A DNA stretch of 64,000 nt, taken from Cupriavidus taiwanensis LMG 19424. GTDB taxonomy: Bacteria; Pseudomonadota; Gammaproteobacteria; Burkholderiales; Burkholderiaceae. Of the stretch, positions 16,199 to 25,020 are shown piece by piece. The DNA lies in contig NC_010528.1 in assembly GCF_000069785.1 (NCBI RefSeq), forward strand, positions 3,140,001-3,204,000, given 5' to 3'. Within the stretch, counting starts at the first letter, position 1. Each line of letters opens with the position of its first letter. The position numbers and the translations under genes are program-made. Under the pieces are notes generated by a model that was not told the DNA's origin, ran no database searches, and was given only the letters and a program-made list of their open reading frames with translations.

Positions 16199-16660
16199 AT
16201 GCGCAGATTCACTTCCCAGCTTGCCCGCCCCGCCCGTCCTGCCCGCCGCGCGCGCGGCTTTACCCTGATCGAGATCATGGTCGTGATCGTGATCCTCGGC
16301 GTGCTGGCAGCACTGGTGGTGCCCAAGATCATGAGCCGTCCGGACGAAGCCCGCATCGTCGCGGCGCGACAGGATATCTCGTCGATCATGCAGGCGCTCA
16401 AGCTGTACCGCCTGGACAACAGCCGCTATCCGACCACCGAGCAGGGCCTGGGCGCGCTGGTGGCCAAGCCTACCACCGAGCCGGTGCCCAACAACTGGAA
16501 GGGCGGCGGCTACCTGGAAAAGCTGCCCAAGGATCCGTGGGGCCATCCGTACCAGTACCTGAACCCGGGCGTACGCGGCGAAATCGACGTGTTCAGCTTC
16601 GGTGCCGACGGCCAGGCCGGCGGCAACGCCAACGACGCCGATATCGGCAACTGGGAGTAA
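16199..16660 (+). CDS. gspG: Type II secretion major pseudopilin GspG
   Basis: A 153-residue pseudopilin. The prepilin peptidase site is RARG/FTLIEIMVVIVILGVLAAL, with cleavage after Gly20, followed by the hydrophobic helix and the GspG signature PTTEQGLGALV and GHPYQYLNPG. It builds the periplasmic pseudopilus that pushes folded exoproteins through the secretin. First gene of a long gspGHIJKLMNDEF run; a -10-like TATACT (16122-16127) lies about 70 bases upstream. The ATG at 16199 fits the usual length of the leader. Confidence 0.95.
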   Translation: MRRFTSQLARPARPARRARGFTLIEIMVVIVILGVLAALVVPKIMSRPDEARIVAARQDISSIMQALKLYRLDNSRYPTTEQGLGALVAKPTTEPVPNNWKGGGYLEKLPKDPWGHPYQYLNPGVRGEIDVFSFGADGQAGGNANDADIGNWE

Positions 16661-16693
16661 GCACCTCTGCCGCCCGCCCTTGCCGCTTCCCTG

Positions 16694-17194
16694 ATGACCA
16701 CGGCGCCGCGCCGCCGCGCCCCCCGGCAGCGGCATTCCGGCTTTACGCTGCTGGAACTGCTGGTGGTGATGGTGATCGCCGGCATCGTGATCTCGCTGGT
16801 CGCGGTCAATGCCTCGCCCAACGAGCGCGGCCGCGTGCTTGACGACGGCCAGCGCATCGCGCGGCTGTTCGAACTGGCGCAGGAAGAAGCGCAGCTGGGC
16901 GCGCGCCCGATCGCCTGGGAAGGCGACGCCGGCGGCTGGCGCTTCCTCGAGTCGACGCCCAACGGCTGGATCCCCCTGCGCACCGACGTGTTCGCCCCCG
17001 GCAACTGGCGTCTGGCGCTGGACCAGGTCATCGTCGCCGAGGGCGGCCGCAGCACCGGCACCAACAGCCCGCCGCGGCTGATATTCGGCCGCGAGCTGAT
17101 CGATGCCCCGCAGCGCCTGGTTCTTGTGCGCGGCGATATCCGCGTGGACGTGGCCGGCGACGGCAGTGGCCGCTATTTCGCCAGCACGCCATGA
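16694..17194 (+). CDS. gspH: Type II secretion minor pseudopilin GspH
   Basis: A 166-residue protein with the prepilin motif SG/FTLLELLVVMVIAGIVISLV (cleavage after Gly16) and a C-terminal GspH domain (FELAQEEAQLGARPIAW, GWRFLE). Minor pseudopilins cap and prime the pseudopilus. Its stop overlaps the gspI start by 4 bp. Confidence 0.93.
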   Translation: MTTAPRRRAPRQRHSGFTLLELLVVMVIAGIVISLVAVNASPNERGRVLDDGQRIARLFELAQEEAQLGARPIAWEGDAGGWRFLESTPNGWIPLRTDVFAPGNWRLALDQVIVAEGGRSTGTNSPPRLIFGRELIDAPQRLVLVRGDIRVDVAGDGSGRYFASTP

Positions 17195-17601
17195 CGCCCC
17201 CGCGCTTTCCCGCACGCCGCTACCGCGCGACCGGCTTCACGCTGATCGAAGTGCTGGTGGCTCTGACCATCCTGGCGGTGGCGCTGACCGCGGCGATGCG
17301 CGCGATGGGGTCGATGGTCGATGCCAGCGCATCGCTGCAGACCCGCATGCTGGCCGAATGGAGCGCCGAGAACCACCTGGCCGCGCTGCGCCTGGCCAAG
17401 ACCTGGCCCGAGCCCGGCGTCAGCGGCTATGCCTGCCCGCAGGGCGGCACGCCGCTGTATTGCGAACAATCCGTGTCGGCCACGCCCAACCCGGTGTTCC
17501 GCCGCGTCGAGATCGCGGTCTATCCCTCGGCCACGGACAAGTCGGTACGGCTGGCGTGGCTCGTCACCATCGTTCCCAATGAAGTCCGCAACGTGCTCTG
17601 A
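17191..17601 (+). CDS. gspI: Type II secretion minor pseudopilin GspI
   Basis: A 136-residue pseudopilin with cleavage site TG/FTLIEVLVALTILAVALTA and the conserved AEWSAENHLAALRL segment after the helix. GspI forms the tip complex with GspJ and GspK. It overlaps gspH by 4 bp and gspJ by 23 bp, which indicates translational coupling. Confidence 0.94.
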   Translation: MTPPRFPARRYRATGFTLIEVLVALTILAVALTAAMRAMGSMVDASASLQTRMLAEWSAENHLAALRLAKTWPEPGVSGYACPQGGTPLYCEQSVSATPNPVFRRVEIAVYPSATDKSVRLAWLVTIVPNEVRNVL

Positions 17602-18286
17602 GCGCCGGCGCGGGCGCCGATCCGCCGGCGGCTTCACGCTGCTGGAAATGCTGGTCGCCATCACGCTGCTGGCGGTGATGGCCGTGATCGGCTGGCGCGC
17701 GCTGGACAGCCTGACGCGCAGCCGCGAACGGCTGACCGACCATGACGCCCGGCTGGATGCGCTGAAGGTGCTCTATGGCCAGCTGCAGGCCGATTGCGAG
17801 CACCTCGCCAACCCGACGCTGCTGCAGGGCAGCCCGGTCGAGATCGGCCAGAACCGCGTGCTGCTGGTACGCGACCGCCGTGACGAAGGCCAGCCGCCCG
17901 CATGGCAGGCGCTGTCCTACCAGCTTGACGGCAACACCCTGGTGCGCGTGGCCGCGCCGCCGGTGGACAACCGCCCGGCGCTGCAGTCGTCGCTGCTGGC
18001 GCTGCGCCAGGGCGGGGGCAACAACGCGCAGGTGCGGCGCCTGCTGGGCGACGTGGCTGGCATGAGCGCGCGTGCCTGGGTCGAACCCGGCGGTTGGCAG
18101 GCCGACAGCAACCGCATCCGCAACGTGCTGTTCAGCGGCAATGCGGCCAGCGCGGTGGCCGCCTCGGATGTCGGCGCGGCGGTGCCCGACACCGCGGTGC
18201 GCGCGGTGGAACTGACCATTCTCGCCCGCATGGGGGACGGCGACACGCCGCGGCAGTTCCAGAAGATCTGCATGTCGGGGCTATGA
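17579..18286 (+). CDS. gspJ: Type II secretion minor pseudopilin GspJ
   Basis: A 235-residue pseudopilin with cleavage site GG/FTLLEMLVAITLLAVMAVIGW and GspJ-type continuation RALDSLTRSRERL. The ATG at 17579 inside the 3' end of gspI places the leader at the usual length; the open frame upstream is a gspI shadow. It overlaps gspK by 4 bp. Confidence 0.93.
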   Translation: MKSATCSERRRGRRSAGGFTLLEMLVAITLLAVMAVIGWRALDSLTRSRERLTDHDARLDALKVLYGQLQADCEHLANPTLLQGSPVEIGQNRVLLVRDRRDEGQPPAWQALSYQLDGNTLVRVAAPPVDNRPALQSSLLALRQGGGNNAQVRRLLGDVAGMSARAWVEPGGWQADSNRIRNVLFSGNAASAVAASDVGAAVPDTAVRAVELTILARMGDGDTPRQFQKICMSGL

Positions 18287-19332
18287 TGCGCGCCCGCCTT
18301 CGCTTCCGCCTCCGTCCCTTGCGCCGCCGTGCACGCGGCGCCGCCGTGGTGACCGCGCTGCTGATGGTGACGCTGGCGGTGGTGGTGGTGTCGGGCATGC
18401 TGTGGCGGCAGCAGGTGCAGATCCGCGCCATCGAGAACCAGCGGCTGCTGGCCCAGGCCACCTGGATCGAGCGCGCCGCGGTCGACTGGGCGCGGCTGAT
18501 CCTGCGCGACGACCAGCGCCGCAGCAACGTCGACGAACTGGGCGAGCCGTGGGCGGTGCCGATCGCCGAGACCCGCCTGTCGGATTTCCTGGGCGCGTCG
18601 CTGCGCACGGACGTGGCAGGCGAGACCTCGTTCCTGTCCGGGCGCATCCTCGACGCGCAGGCGCGCTTCAACCTTGCCAACCTGGTGACGTGGTCCGCCA
18701 CCGGCGGCCAGGGCGCGCCGGTCGGGCGCGTCGCCAATATCGACCAGTCGGCGCAGGCTGCCTATGGCCGGCTGCTGCGCACCGTGGGCCTGAACCCGGC
18801 GCTGGCCGAGACCACCGCGCGCCACATGCTGCAGGCCGCGCAGGGTGGCCATGGCGGCGAGGGCTCGGGCCGGCAGGCGCCGCGCCCGCTCGACAGCGTG
18901 CAGGGCCTGCTGGCGCTGCCCAGCTATACACCCGAGATGGTGGCCGTGCTTGAGCCCTTTGTGATCGTGCTGCCCGAGCGCACCCTGGTAAATGCCAACA
19001 CCGCCGAGGCCGAGGTGCTGGCGGCGATGATCGACAAGCTGCCGCTGGAGCGCGCGCGCGAGCTGGTGCGCCAGCGCGACCGTGCCTATTTCAACAATAT
19101 CGGCAACCTGCAGACGCAGCTGTCCACGCTGGCGCCGCAGGCCAGCAGCGGCAACCTGGGCAACCTGCTCGACGTGCGCACGCATTACTTTCTGGTCTAC
19201 GGGCTGGTGCGGCACGAGCGCGCCAGGCGGCTGCAGGTGTCGCTGATCTACCGCGGCGAACCGCTCGGTGCGGCCAACACCACCCGCGTGGTGTGGATCC
19301 AGGACGCGGACCGGCTGCCGGATCTGCGCTGA
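18283..19332 (+). CDS. gspK: Type II secretion pseudopilin GspK
   Basis: A 349-residue large minor pseudopilin. The leader ends RRRARG/AAVVTALLMVTLAVVVV, lacking the Glu at position 5 as is normal for GspK. The globular part contains RFNLANLV and VNANTAEAEVLAAM (the helix-hairpin-like part). GspK sits at the tip of the pseudopilus. ATG-ATG at 18283/18286; the first gives the 4-bp overlap with gspJ. A gap of 270 bp follows before gspL. Confidence 0.93.
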   Translation: MMRARLRFRLRPLRRRARGAAVVTALLMVTLAVVVVSGMLWRQQVQIRAIENQRLLAQATWIERAAVDWARLILRDDQRRSNVDELGEPWAVPIAETRLSDFLGASLRTDVAGETSFLSGRILDAQARFNLANLVTWSATGGQGAPVGRVANIDQSAQAAYGRLLRTVGLNPALAETTARHMLQAAQGGHGGEGSGRQAPRPLDSVQGLLALPSYTPEMVAVLEPFVIVLPERTLVNANTAEAEVLAAMIDKLPLERARELVRQRDRAYFNNIGNLQTQLSTLAPQASSGNLGNLLDVRTHYFLVYGLVRHERARRLQVSLIYRGEPLGAANTTRVVWIQDADRLPDLR

Positions 19333-19602
19333 ACCCTGCAAGGCGGCCTGGCGCACACATGAAAACAGCACACCGGAGCAGACGGGGAGAATGGTATTGA
19401 CGCGGTTTTGTCACGCAGGCAAGGTATGCTGCGGCGCTGGCGCGAGCCTGACACCAGCCCGCTCGCCGCTGATCGGCCTCCCAGGCCGCCCGCCGGCATC
19501 CCCGCACTCCGGCAAGTTTCCTGCGCCGGGGCGTTCCCGGGCGCACCCCCATGGGCCATGCGCCTTATCGAGCCGTTCTACTGAAGCCAAAGCAAGGACA
19601 CC

Positions 19603-21057
19603 TTGAGCACCACTCTGTACGTGCGCTTGCCGCACCGGCCGCATGACCAGCCGCAACCGTGGCAGTTCGGCGCCCTGCCCTTTGCGCTGGTGCGCACGGC
19701 GGCGGGCGATGCCGCGCGGCGCGGCTTGCCTCGTGCCGCACCGGAAGTGTTGCGAGAAGGCCACGCCCGCATCGCCGACCTGCCCGCGGCGGAACGGCTG
19801 GTGCTGATCCTGGCCGCCAGCGACGTACTGCTGACCACAGCCAGCGTGCCGCCGCTGCCGCCCGCGCGCCTGAAGCAGGCGCTGCCCAACCTGGTCGAGG
19901 ACGCCCTCGCCACCGACGCGCAGCCCTGCCACATCGGCATCGGCCCTGCCCTCGAGGGCGCCACGCCCGGCCGCGGCCCGCGCCGGCGCTTGCTGATGGT
20001 GGCGGACCGTGCCTGGGTGCGCGCCGTGCTCGATGCCTTTGCCGAGCACCGCCATCGGCGTCGCCACATACTGCCTGCCCAGCTGTGCGTGCCTTTGGCC
20101 GCGCAGGCTGAAGAACAAGCCGGCGCCGAGCCGTCGCTGACGCCGCCCGGCGCGGAACCGGCGGCGGAAACGGCGGCGGTGCCGGCCACGCTGGTGGTCG
20201 AGGCCGCCGCCAGTGCCCTGGCCCAGGGCGGTGCGCTCGGCGACGCGCTCGGCGAGGCCTTGCCGGACACCGCCACCCGCGGCACGCGCCAGTGGCAACT
20301 GACCGTGCGCACCGGCGCGCACGCCGGCTACGGCCTCCTGCTGGGCGACGACGCCCTGGCCGCATGGCAGGCGCTGGCGCCGGAAGGCAACTGGTATGCC
20401 GATGCCGACGCCACGGCCCTGGCGCCGGTGCCGGCCCTGCGCCAGGCCGGGCGCGCGGGCTGGCCGCTGTGGATCGATGGCGCGCAGGCGTGCCTGCGCG
20501 AGCCCGGGCTGGACCTGGCGCAGTTTGAATTCGCGCAGGGCCGCGCCGACCGCTGGAACCTCGTGGCGTGGCGCCTGCCGCTGGCTTTGGCGGCAGGCCT
20601 GGTGCTGGTCCAGCTGATCGGCATGAACACGCACTGGCTGCTGCTGCGCAACGAGCAGCAACGGCTCGAAGCGGCGCAGGCACAGACCCTGCGCGGCGCC
20701 TTTCCGCAGACGCCGACGGTGATCGACGCCCCGCTGCAGATGCGCCGGCAGGTCGAGCAGCTGCGCATCGCCAGCGGCCGCAGCACACCGGATGACTTCC
20801 TGCCGCTGGCCGACCGCTTCGCCCAGGCGGCGCGCCGGCTGCCGCCCGATGCGCTGCAGGCGCTCGAGTACCGCGGCCGCATGCTGGTGGTGACGCTCAA
20901 GCCCGGCACCGACACCGCCGGCCTGCGCAGCGCGGCGCGCCAGGCCGGGCTGCAGATGGAAGAGGACAAGGCCGGCAATGCCGCGGGCAGCACCGGCTCC
21001 AGCGCAGGCACGCCTGTGACACCCGGCTCGCGCTGGACCATCAAGCCAGGACTGTGA
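19603..21057 (+). CDS. gspL: Type II secretion inner-membrane protein GspL
   Basis: A 484-residue platform protein: N-terminal actin-like cytosolic domain (residues 1-320, binds GspE), one membrane helix (about 325-345, LPLALAAGLVLVQLIGMNTHWL) and a periplasmic ferredoxin-like domain. It recruits the ATPase GspE to the membrane and pairs with GspM. Translation most likely starts at a TTG (19603) preceded by AAGGA; no ATG fits. A 270-bp untranslated gap precedes it, unusual inside this otherwise tight operon. Confidence 0.9.
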   Translation: MSTTLYVRLPHRPHDQPQPWQFGALPFALVRTAAGDAARRGLPRAAPEVLREGHARIADLPAAERLVLILAASDVLLTTASVPPLPPARLKQALPNLVEDALATDAQPCHIGIGPALEGATPGRGPRRRLLMVADRAWVRAVLDAFAEHRHRRRHILPAQLCVPLAAQAEEQAGAEPSLTPPGAEPAAETAAVPATLVVEAAASALAQGGALGDALGEALPDTATRGTRQWQLTVRTGAHAGYGLLLGDDALAAWQALAPEGNWYADADATALAPVPALRQAGRAGWPLWIDGAQACLREPGLDLAQFEFAQGRADRWNLVAWRLPLALAAGLVLVQLIGMNTHWLLLRNEQQRLEAAQAQTLRGAFPQTPTVIDAPLQMRRQVEQLRIASGRSTPDDFLPLADRFAQAARRLPPDALQALEYRGRMLVVTLKPGTDTAGLRSAARQAGLQMEEDKAGNAAGSTGSSAGTPVTPGSRWTIKPGL

Positions 21058-21064
21058 CCGGCGG

Positions 21065-21679
21065 ATGCCCGACATGAACCCATTGAAAGACACCACCCGC
21101 CACCCCTCGCCCGCTGCCCGCCGCAACGGCGCCGCCGCGCTGCGCACGCGCCTGGCGCGGCTGCGCCCGTCGGTGCCGCAGGCCTGGCGGGAACGCTTCG
21201 ACGCCTTCTGGTCGGCGCGCAACCCGCGCGAGCAGGCCATCCTCGCCGGCGGTGCCGCGGTGCTGGCATTGGTGCTCGGCTACCTGCTGCTATGGGAGCC
21301 GGCCGCCGACGGCCGCGACCGGGCCGCGCGCAACCTGCCGCAGCTGCGTGCCGACCTGGCCGAGATGGAAACGCTGGCGCAGGAAGCCCGCGGCCTGAAG
21401 GCCACGCCGGCGCCGTCGCTGCGCGGCGATGAACTGACCCAGGCGCTGCAGGAAAGCCTGGGCCAGTACGGCCTGAAGGCCACGCGCCTGGCCGCCGCCG
21501 CCGACAACAGCGTGCAGGTGCAGCTGGACAAGGTCCCGTTCGGGGCGGTCAGCACCTGGCTGCAGGACGTGCGCCAGCAGCAGCGCATGAAGGTGATCGA
21601 CGCGCGCGTCGTCTACGTCGGCGCGACGGCGCTGGTGAACGTTACCGCGACCCTGCAGGGTCCGGGCGGCCGCAGCTGA
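21065..21679 (+). CDS. gspM: Type II secretion inner-membrane protein GspM
   Basis: A 204-residue bitopic protein: cytosolic N-terminus, EQAILAGGAAVLALVLGYLL membrane helix (about residues 60-78) and a periplasmic ferredoxin-like domain with the GspM-type ending FGAVSTWLQDVRQQQRMKVIDARV. It partners GspL. A second in-frame ATG at 21074 is an alternative start. It overlaps gspN by one base. Confidence 0.9.
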   Translation: MPDMNPLKDTTRHPSPAARRNGAAALRTRLARLRPSVPQAWRERFDAFWSARNPREQAILAGGAAVLALVLGYLLLWEPAADGRDRAARNLPQLRADLAEMETLAQEARGLKATPAPSLRGDELTQALQESLGQYGLKATRLAAAADNSVQVQLDKVPFGAVSTWLQDVRQQQRMKVIDARVVYVGATALVNVTATLQGPGGRS

Positions 21680-22488
21680 TGGTGCGGCTGGAAACCCTGC
21701 GCCTGCCGCGGCGCGCGCTGCGCCAGCCGGCCACCGCGCGGCGCCTGCGCTGGCTTGGGCTCGGCCTGGCGACGGCCGCGGTTACCACGCTGGCGATGCT
21801 GCCGGCAACATGGATCGCCACGCGCGTCGCCACGCAAACGCAGGGACGCGTCTTGCTGGCCGATGCCAGCGGCTCGCTGTGGCGCGGCAGCGCCACGCTG
21901 GCGCTGTCGGCCGGCGCTGGCAGCCAGACCGCCACCGTGCTGCCCGGCCGGCTGCACTGGACGCTGGCGTTCTGGCCGCTGCTGGTCGGCCGCGCGCAGC
22001 TGGTGCTGACGCACTCCGAGGCCATGGCCGCGCCGGTCGCCATCACCGCGACGCCGGGCGGCTGGACCGCGCAAGCGGGCGCCATGCGGCTGCCCGCCTC
22101 GCTGCTCGAAGGCGTCGGCGCGCCGTTCAACACGCTGCGCCCGGACGGCCTGATGCGGGTGGACTGGTCCGCGCTGCAGGGCCGATTCTCCGGCCAGGGC
22201 ATGACCGGCCATATGACGCTGCGCATCGAGCAGGTTTCCGCCGCGGTGAGCCGGCTGCGCCCGCTGGGCAGCTACCGCGCCGAGATCGACTGGACCGGCG
22301 CAGGCGGCGGCAAGCTGCAGCTGAGCACCATCGATGGCCCGCTGCACCTCGAGGGCAGCGGCACGCTCGGGCGGCAGGCGCGCTTCGAAGGCACCGCGCA
22401 TGCCGAACCGGAGGCCGCCACGCAGCTGACCAGCCTGCTGAGCCTGCTGGGACGACGAGACAACAATGTGACTAGGCTGCGTTTCTGA
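21679..22488 (+). CDS. gspN: Type II secretion protein GspN
   Basis: A 269-residue protein with one N-terminal membrane helix (about residues 27-48) and a mostly beta periplasmic domain containing GSLWRGSATLAL, typical of GspN. GspN is an accessory component absent from many type II systems, and its role is not settled. Its ATG overlaps the gspM stop (TGATG). Confidence 0.87.
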   Translation: MVRLETLRLPRRALRQPATARRLRWLGLGLATAAVTTLAMLPATWIATRVATQTQGRVLLADASGSLWRGSATLALSAGAGSQTATVLPGRLHWTLAFWPLLVGRAQLVLTHSEAMAAPVAITATPGGWTAQAGAMRLPASLLEGVGAPFNTLRPDGLMRVDWSALQGRFSGQGMTGHMTLRIEQVSAAVSRLRPLGSYRAEIDWTGAGGGKLQLSTIDGPLHLEGSGTLGRQARFEGTAHAEPEAATQLTSLLSLLGRRDNNVTRLRF

Positions 22489-22516
22489 TGCCACGCAGAG
22501 CGCACAGCCCACGGGA

Positions 22517-25012
22517 ATGACTATGACCACCCACGCCAACCGACCTGTTTTCAAGACTGCCTGCGCCCGCGCCGTGGCATTGCTCTGCGGGCTCTCCTTG
22601 CTGGCGCCCGCGCCGCTATGGGCCCAGCCCGGGGCACCGGCCTCGCGCGCGCAGGGCACCCCGCCGGCGCCGCCCGACGTGACGCCCGCCAATCGCGACC
22701 AGGTGGTGCTGAACTTCGTCAACGCCGACCTGGACTCCGTGATCAAGGCGGTCGGCCAGGCCACCGGCAAGAACTTCGTCATCGACCCGCGCGTGAAGGG
22801 CACCGTCAACCTCGTCACCGAGCAGCCGGTCTCGCGCGCGCAGGCGCTGCAGACGCTAGGCTCGGTGCTGCGCATGCAGGGCTATGCCATGGTCGAGAGC
22901 AACGGCTTTACCAAGGTCGTGCCCGAGGCCGACGCCAAGCTGCAGGGCTCGCCCACCGTGATCGGCGGCAGCCCCAGCCGCGGCGACCAGGTGGTGACCC
23001 AGGTGTTCCGGCTGAACTACGAGTCGGCCAACAACCTGGTGCCGGTGCTGCGGCCGATGATCGCGCCCAACAACACCATCACCGCCTATCCGGCCAACAA
23101 CACCCTGGTCATCACCGACTACGCCGACAACCTGCGCCGCATTGCCCGCATCATCGCCGCGGTCGATGCGCCGGCTTCGGGCGAGGTCGAACTGGTGCCG
23201 CTCAAGCATGCGCTGGCCAGCGATACCGCGGGGGTCCTGCAGCGGCTGCTCGATCCCGCCGCCGCGGGGGCAGCCGGCGGCGGCGGTGCCGCGGCCGTCG
23301 ACGCCAGCCTGCGCACCTCGGTGGTGGCCGAGCCGCGCAGCAACTCGCTGATGATCCGCGCCACCAGCCGCGCGCGCCTGCAGCAGGCGCGCCAGCTGAT
23401 CGAGAAGCTCGACCAGCCCTACGCGCGCCCCGGCAACATCTGGGTGGTGCCGCTGAAGAACGCCGACGCGGTCAAACTGGCCGCCACGCTGCGCGCCATC
23501 GTCGCCGCCGACAGCAGCTTCGCCACCTCCACCCAGCCCGGCGCGCAGGCCGGCGGCATCGGCGGCGCGGCGGGCATGACCAATGTCTCGACGCCGACCG
23601 GCGGCCAGTTCACCGGCGGCGCCACCACCACCCAGACCGGCATGCGCAGCGGCAGCGGCACCGGGGGCGGCACCGGCGGCGCCTACGGCAACTCGGCCTT
23701 CGCGGCCTCGTTCGGCACCACCACGCAGCCGACCACGGGCGGCATCATCCAGGCGGACCCCTCCACCAACTCGCTGATCATCACCGCCAGCGAGCCGGTC
23801 TACCGCAACCTGCGCGGCGTGATCGACGACCTCGATGCGCGCCGCGCGCAGGTCTATATCGAGTCGATGATCGTTGAGGTCACCGCCACCCAGGCGAGCG
23901 AACTCGGCATCCAGTGGCAGGGCCTGATCAGCTCGTCAAGCGGCAACAACAACGTCTTTGCCGGCACCAACTTCGGCACCGGCGGACAGAACATCCTCAA
24001 CCTGACCCTGGCCGGCGCCCTGGCCGACAGCAACCGCTCCGCCGGCATCGTTGCCGCGCAGCAACTGGTCCCCGACATCGGCGGCCTGAACCTGGGCATC
24101 GTCAACCGCGCCATGGGCCTGGGGGCGCTGCTGCGCGCGCTGGGCACCAACGGCAGCGTCAACCTGCTGTCGACGCCGAACCTGATCACGCTGGAGAACG
24201 AGGAAGCCAAGATCCTGATCGGCCAGAACATCCCGATCACCACCGGCTCCTACGCCCAGACCGGCGGCGCGGCCTCGGTCACGCCGTTCCAGACCTTCGA
24301 CCGCAAGGACGTCGGCATCACGCTGCGGGTCAAGCCGCAGATCACCGACGGCGGGCTGGTGAAGATGCAAATCTTCCAGGAATCGTCGAACGTAGTGCAG
24401 GCCACCGCCAACCTGATCCAGGGCCCGACCACCAACGTGCGCTCGATCGAGACCAACGTGCTGGTCGACGACGGCCAGATCATCGTGCTGGGCGGCCTGA
24501 TCGAGGACAACTATGGCGACGGCGTGCAGAAGGTGCCGCTGCTGGGCGACATCCCGTGGATCGGCGGCCTGTTCCGCTACGAGAACAAGAACCGCTCGAA
24601 GACCAACCTGCTGGTGTTCCTGCGGCCCTATGTGATGCGCACGGCCGGCGCCACCGACCGCCTGACCGCGGACCGCTACGACTACATGCGCGCGCAGCAG
24701 CAGGGCTTCGTATCGCCTAACATCATGGTGCGGGACACCAACACGCCGTTGCTGCCGCCGGCCGACGCGCCGACCACGCCGTTCGTCAACCCGCGCACCA
24801 ACGGCCCCGTGGCCGGACCGCTGCCGCTGCCCCAGACGCTGCCGCAGAGCGCGCCGCAGCCCGGCGTGCCCGGTCAGCCACAGCCGCCGCAGGCGGTGCC
24901 GCAGCCGCTGCCCGAGCCGGTCCCGCAACCCGCGCCCCAACCCGCGCCGCAAGCGCCCGTGGGCGGCCCGCAGCCGCTCAACTCGCGCGGCGAAGCCGCA
25001 CTCCCGTACTGA
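22517..25012 (+). CDS. gspD: Type II secretion outer-membrane secretin GspD
   Basis: An 831-residue secretin: signal peptide (to about residue 37, APLWAQ), N0 domain (VVLNFVNADLDSVIKAVGQA), N1-N3 domains (N3 carries a Gly/Thr-rich insertion around residues 345-400), and the C-terminal secretin beta-barrel domain with VPLLGDIPWIGGLF near residue 670. After the barrel and S-domain-like part it carries a Pro/Gln-rich tail of about 65 residues. Fifteen subunits form the outer-membrane channel. Located after gspN and 8 bp before gspE. Confidence 0.95.
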   Translation: MTMTTHANRPVFKTACARAVALLCGLSLLAPAPLWAQPGAPASRAQGTPPAPPDVTPANRDQVVLNFVNADLDSVIKAVGQATGKNFVIDPRVKGTVNLVTEQPVSRAQALQTLGSVLRMQGYAMVESNGFTKVVPEADAKLQGSPTVIGGSPSRGDQVVTQVFRLNYESANNLVPVLRPMIAPNNTITAYPANNTLVITDYADNLRRIARIIAAVDAPASGEVELVPLKHALASDTAGVLQRLLDPAAAGAAGGGGAAAVDASLRTSVVAEPRSNSLMIRATSRARLQQARQLIEKLDQPYARPGNIWVVPLKNADAVKLAATLRAIVAADSSFATSTQPGAQAGGIGGAAGMTNVSTPTGGQFTGGATTTQTGMRSGSGTGGGTGGAYGNSAFAASFGTTTQPTTGGIIQADPSTNSLIITASEPVYRNLRGVIDDLDARRAQVYIESMIVEVTATQASELGIQWQGLISSSSGNNNVFAGTNFGTGGQNILNLTLAGALADSNRSAGIVAAQQLVPDIGGLNLGIVNRAMGLGALLRALGTNGSVNLLSTPNLITLENEEAKILIGQNIPITTGSYAQTGGAASVTPFQTFDRKDVGITLRVKPQITDGGLVKMQIFQESSNVVQATANLIQGPTTNVRSIETNVLVDDGQIIVLGGLIEDNYGDGVQKVPLLGDIPWIGGLFRYENKNRSKTNLLVFLRPYVMRTAGATDRLTADRYDYMRAQQQGFVSPNIMVRDTNTPLLPPADAPTTPFVNPRTNGPVAGPLPLPQTLPQSAPQPGVPGQPQPPQAVPQPLPEPVPQPAPQPAPQAPVGGPQPLNSRGEAALPY

Positions 25013-25020
25013 GGCCCGTC

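Noticed and set aside
19397..19430. TTGACG and TATGCT upstream of gspL as a promoter
   Set aside because: The spacer is 22 bp, outside the range for sigma-70 promoters.
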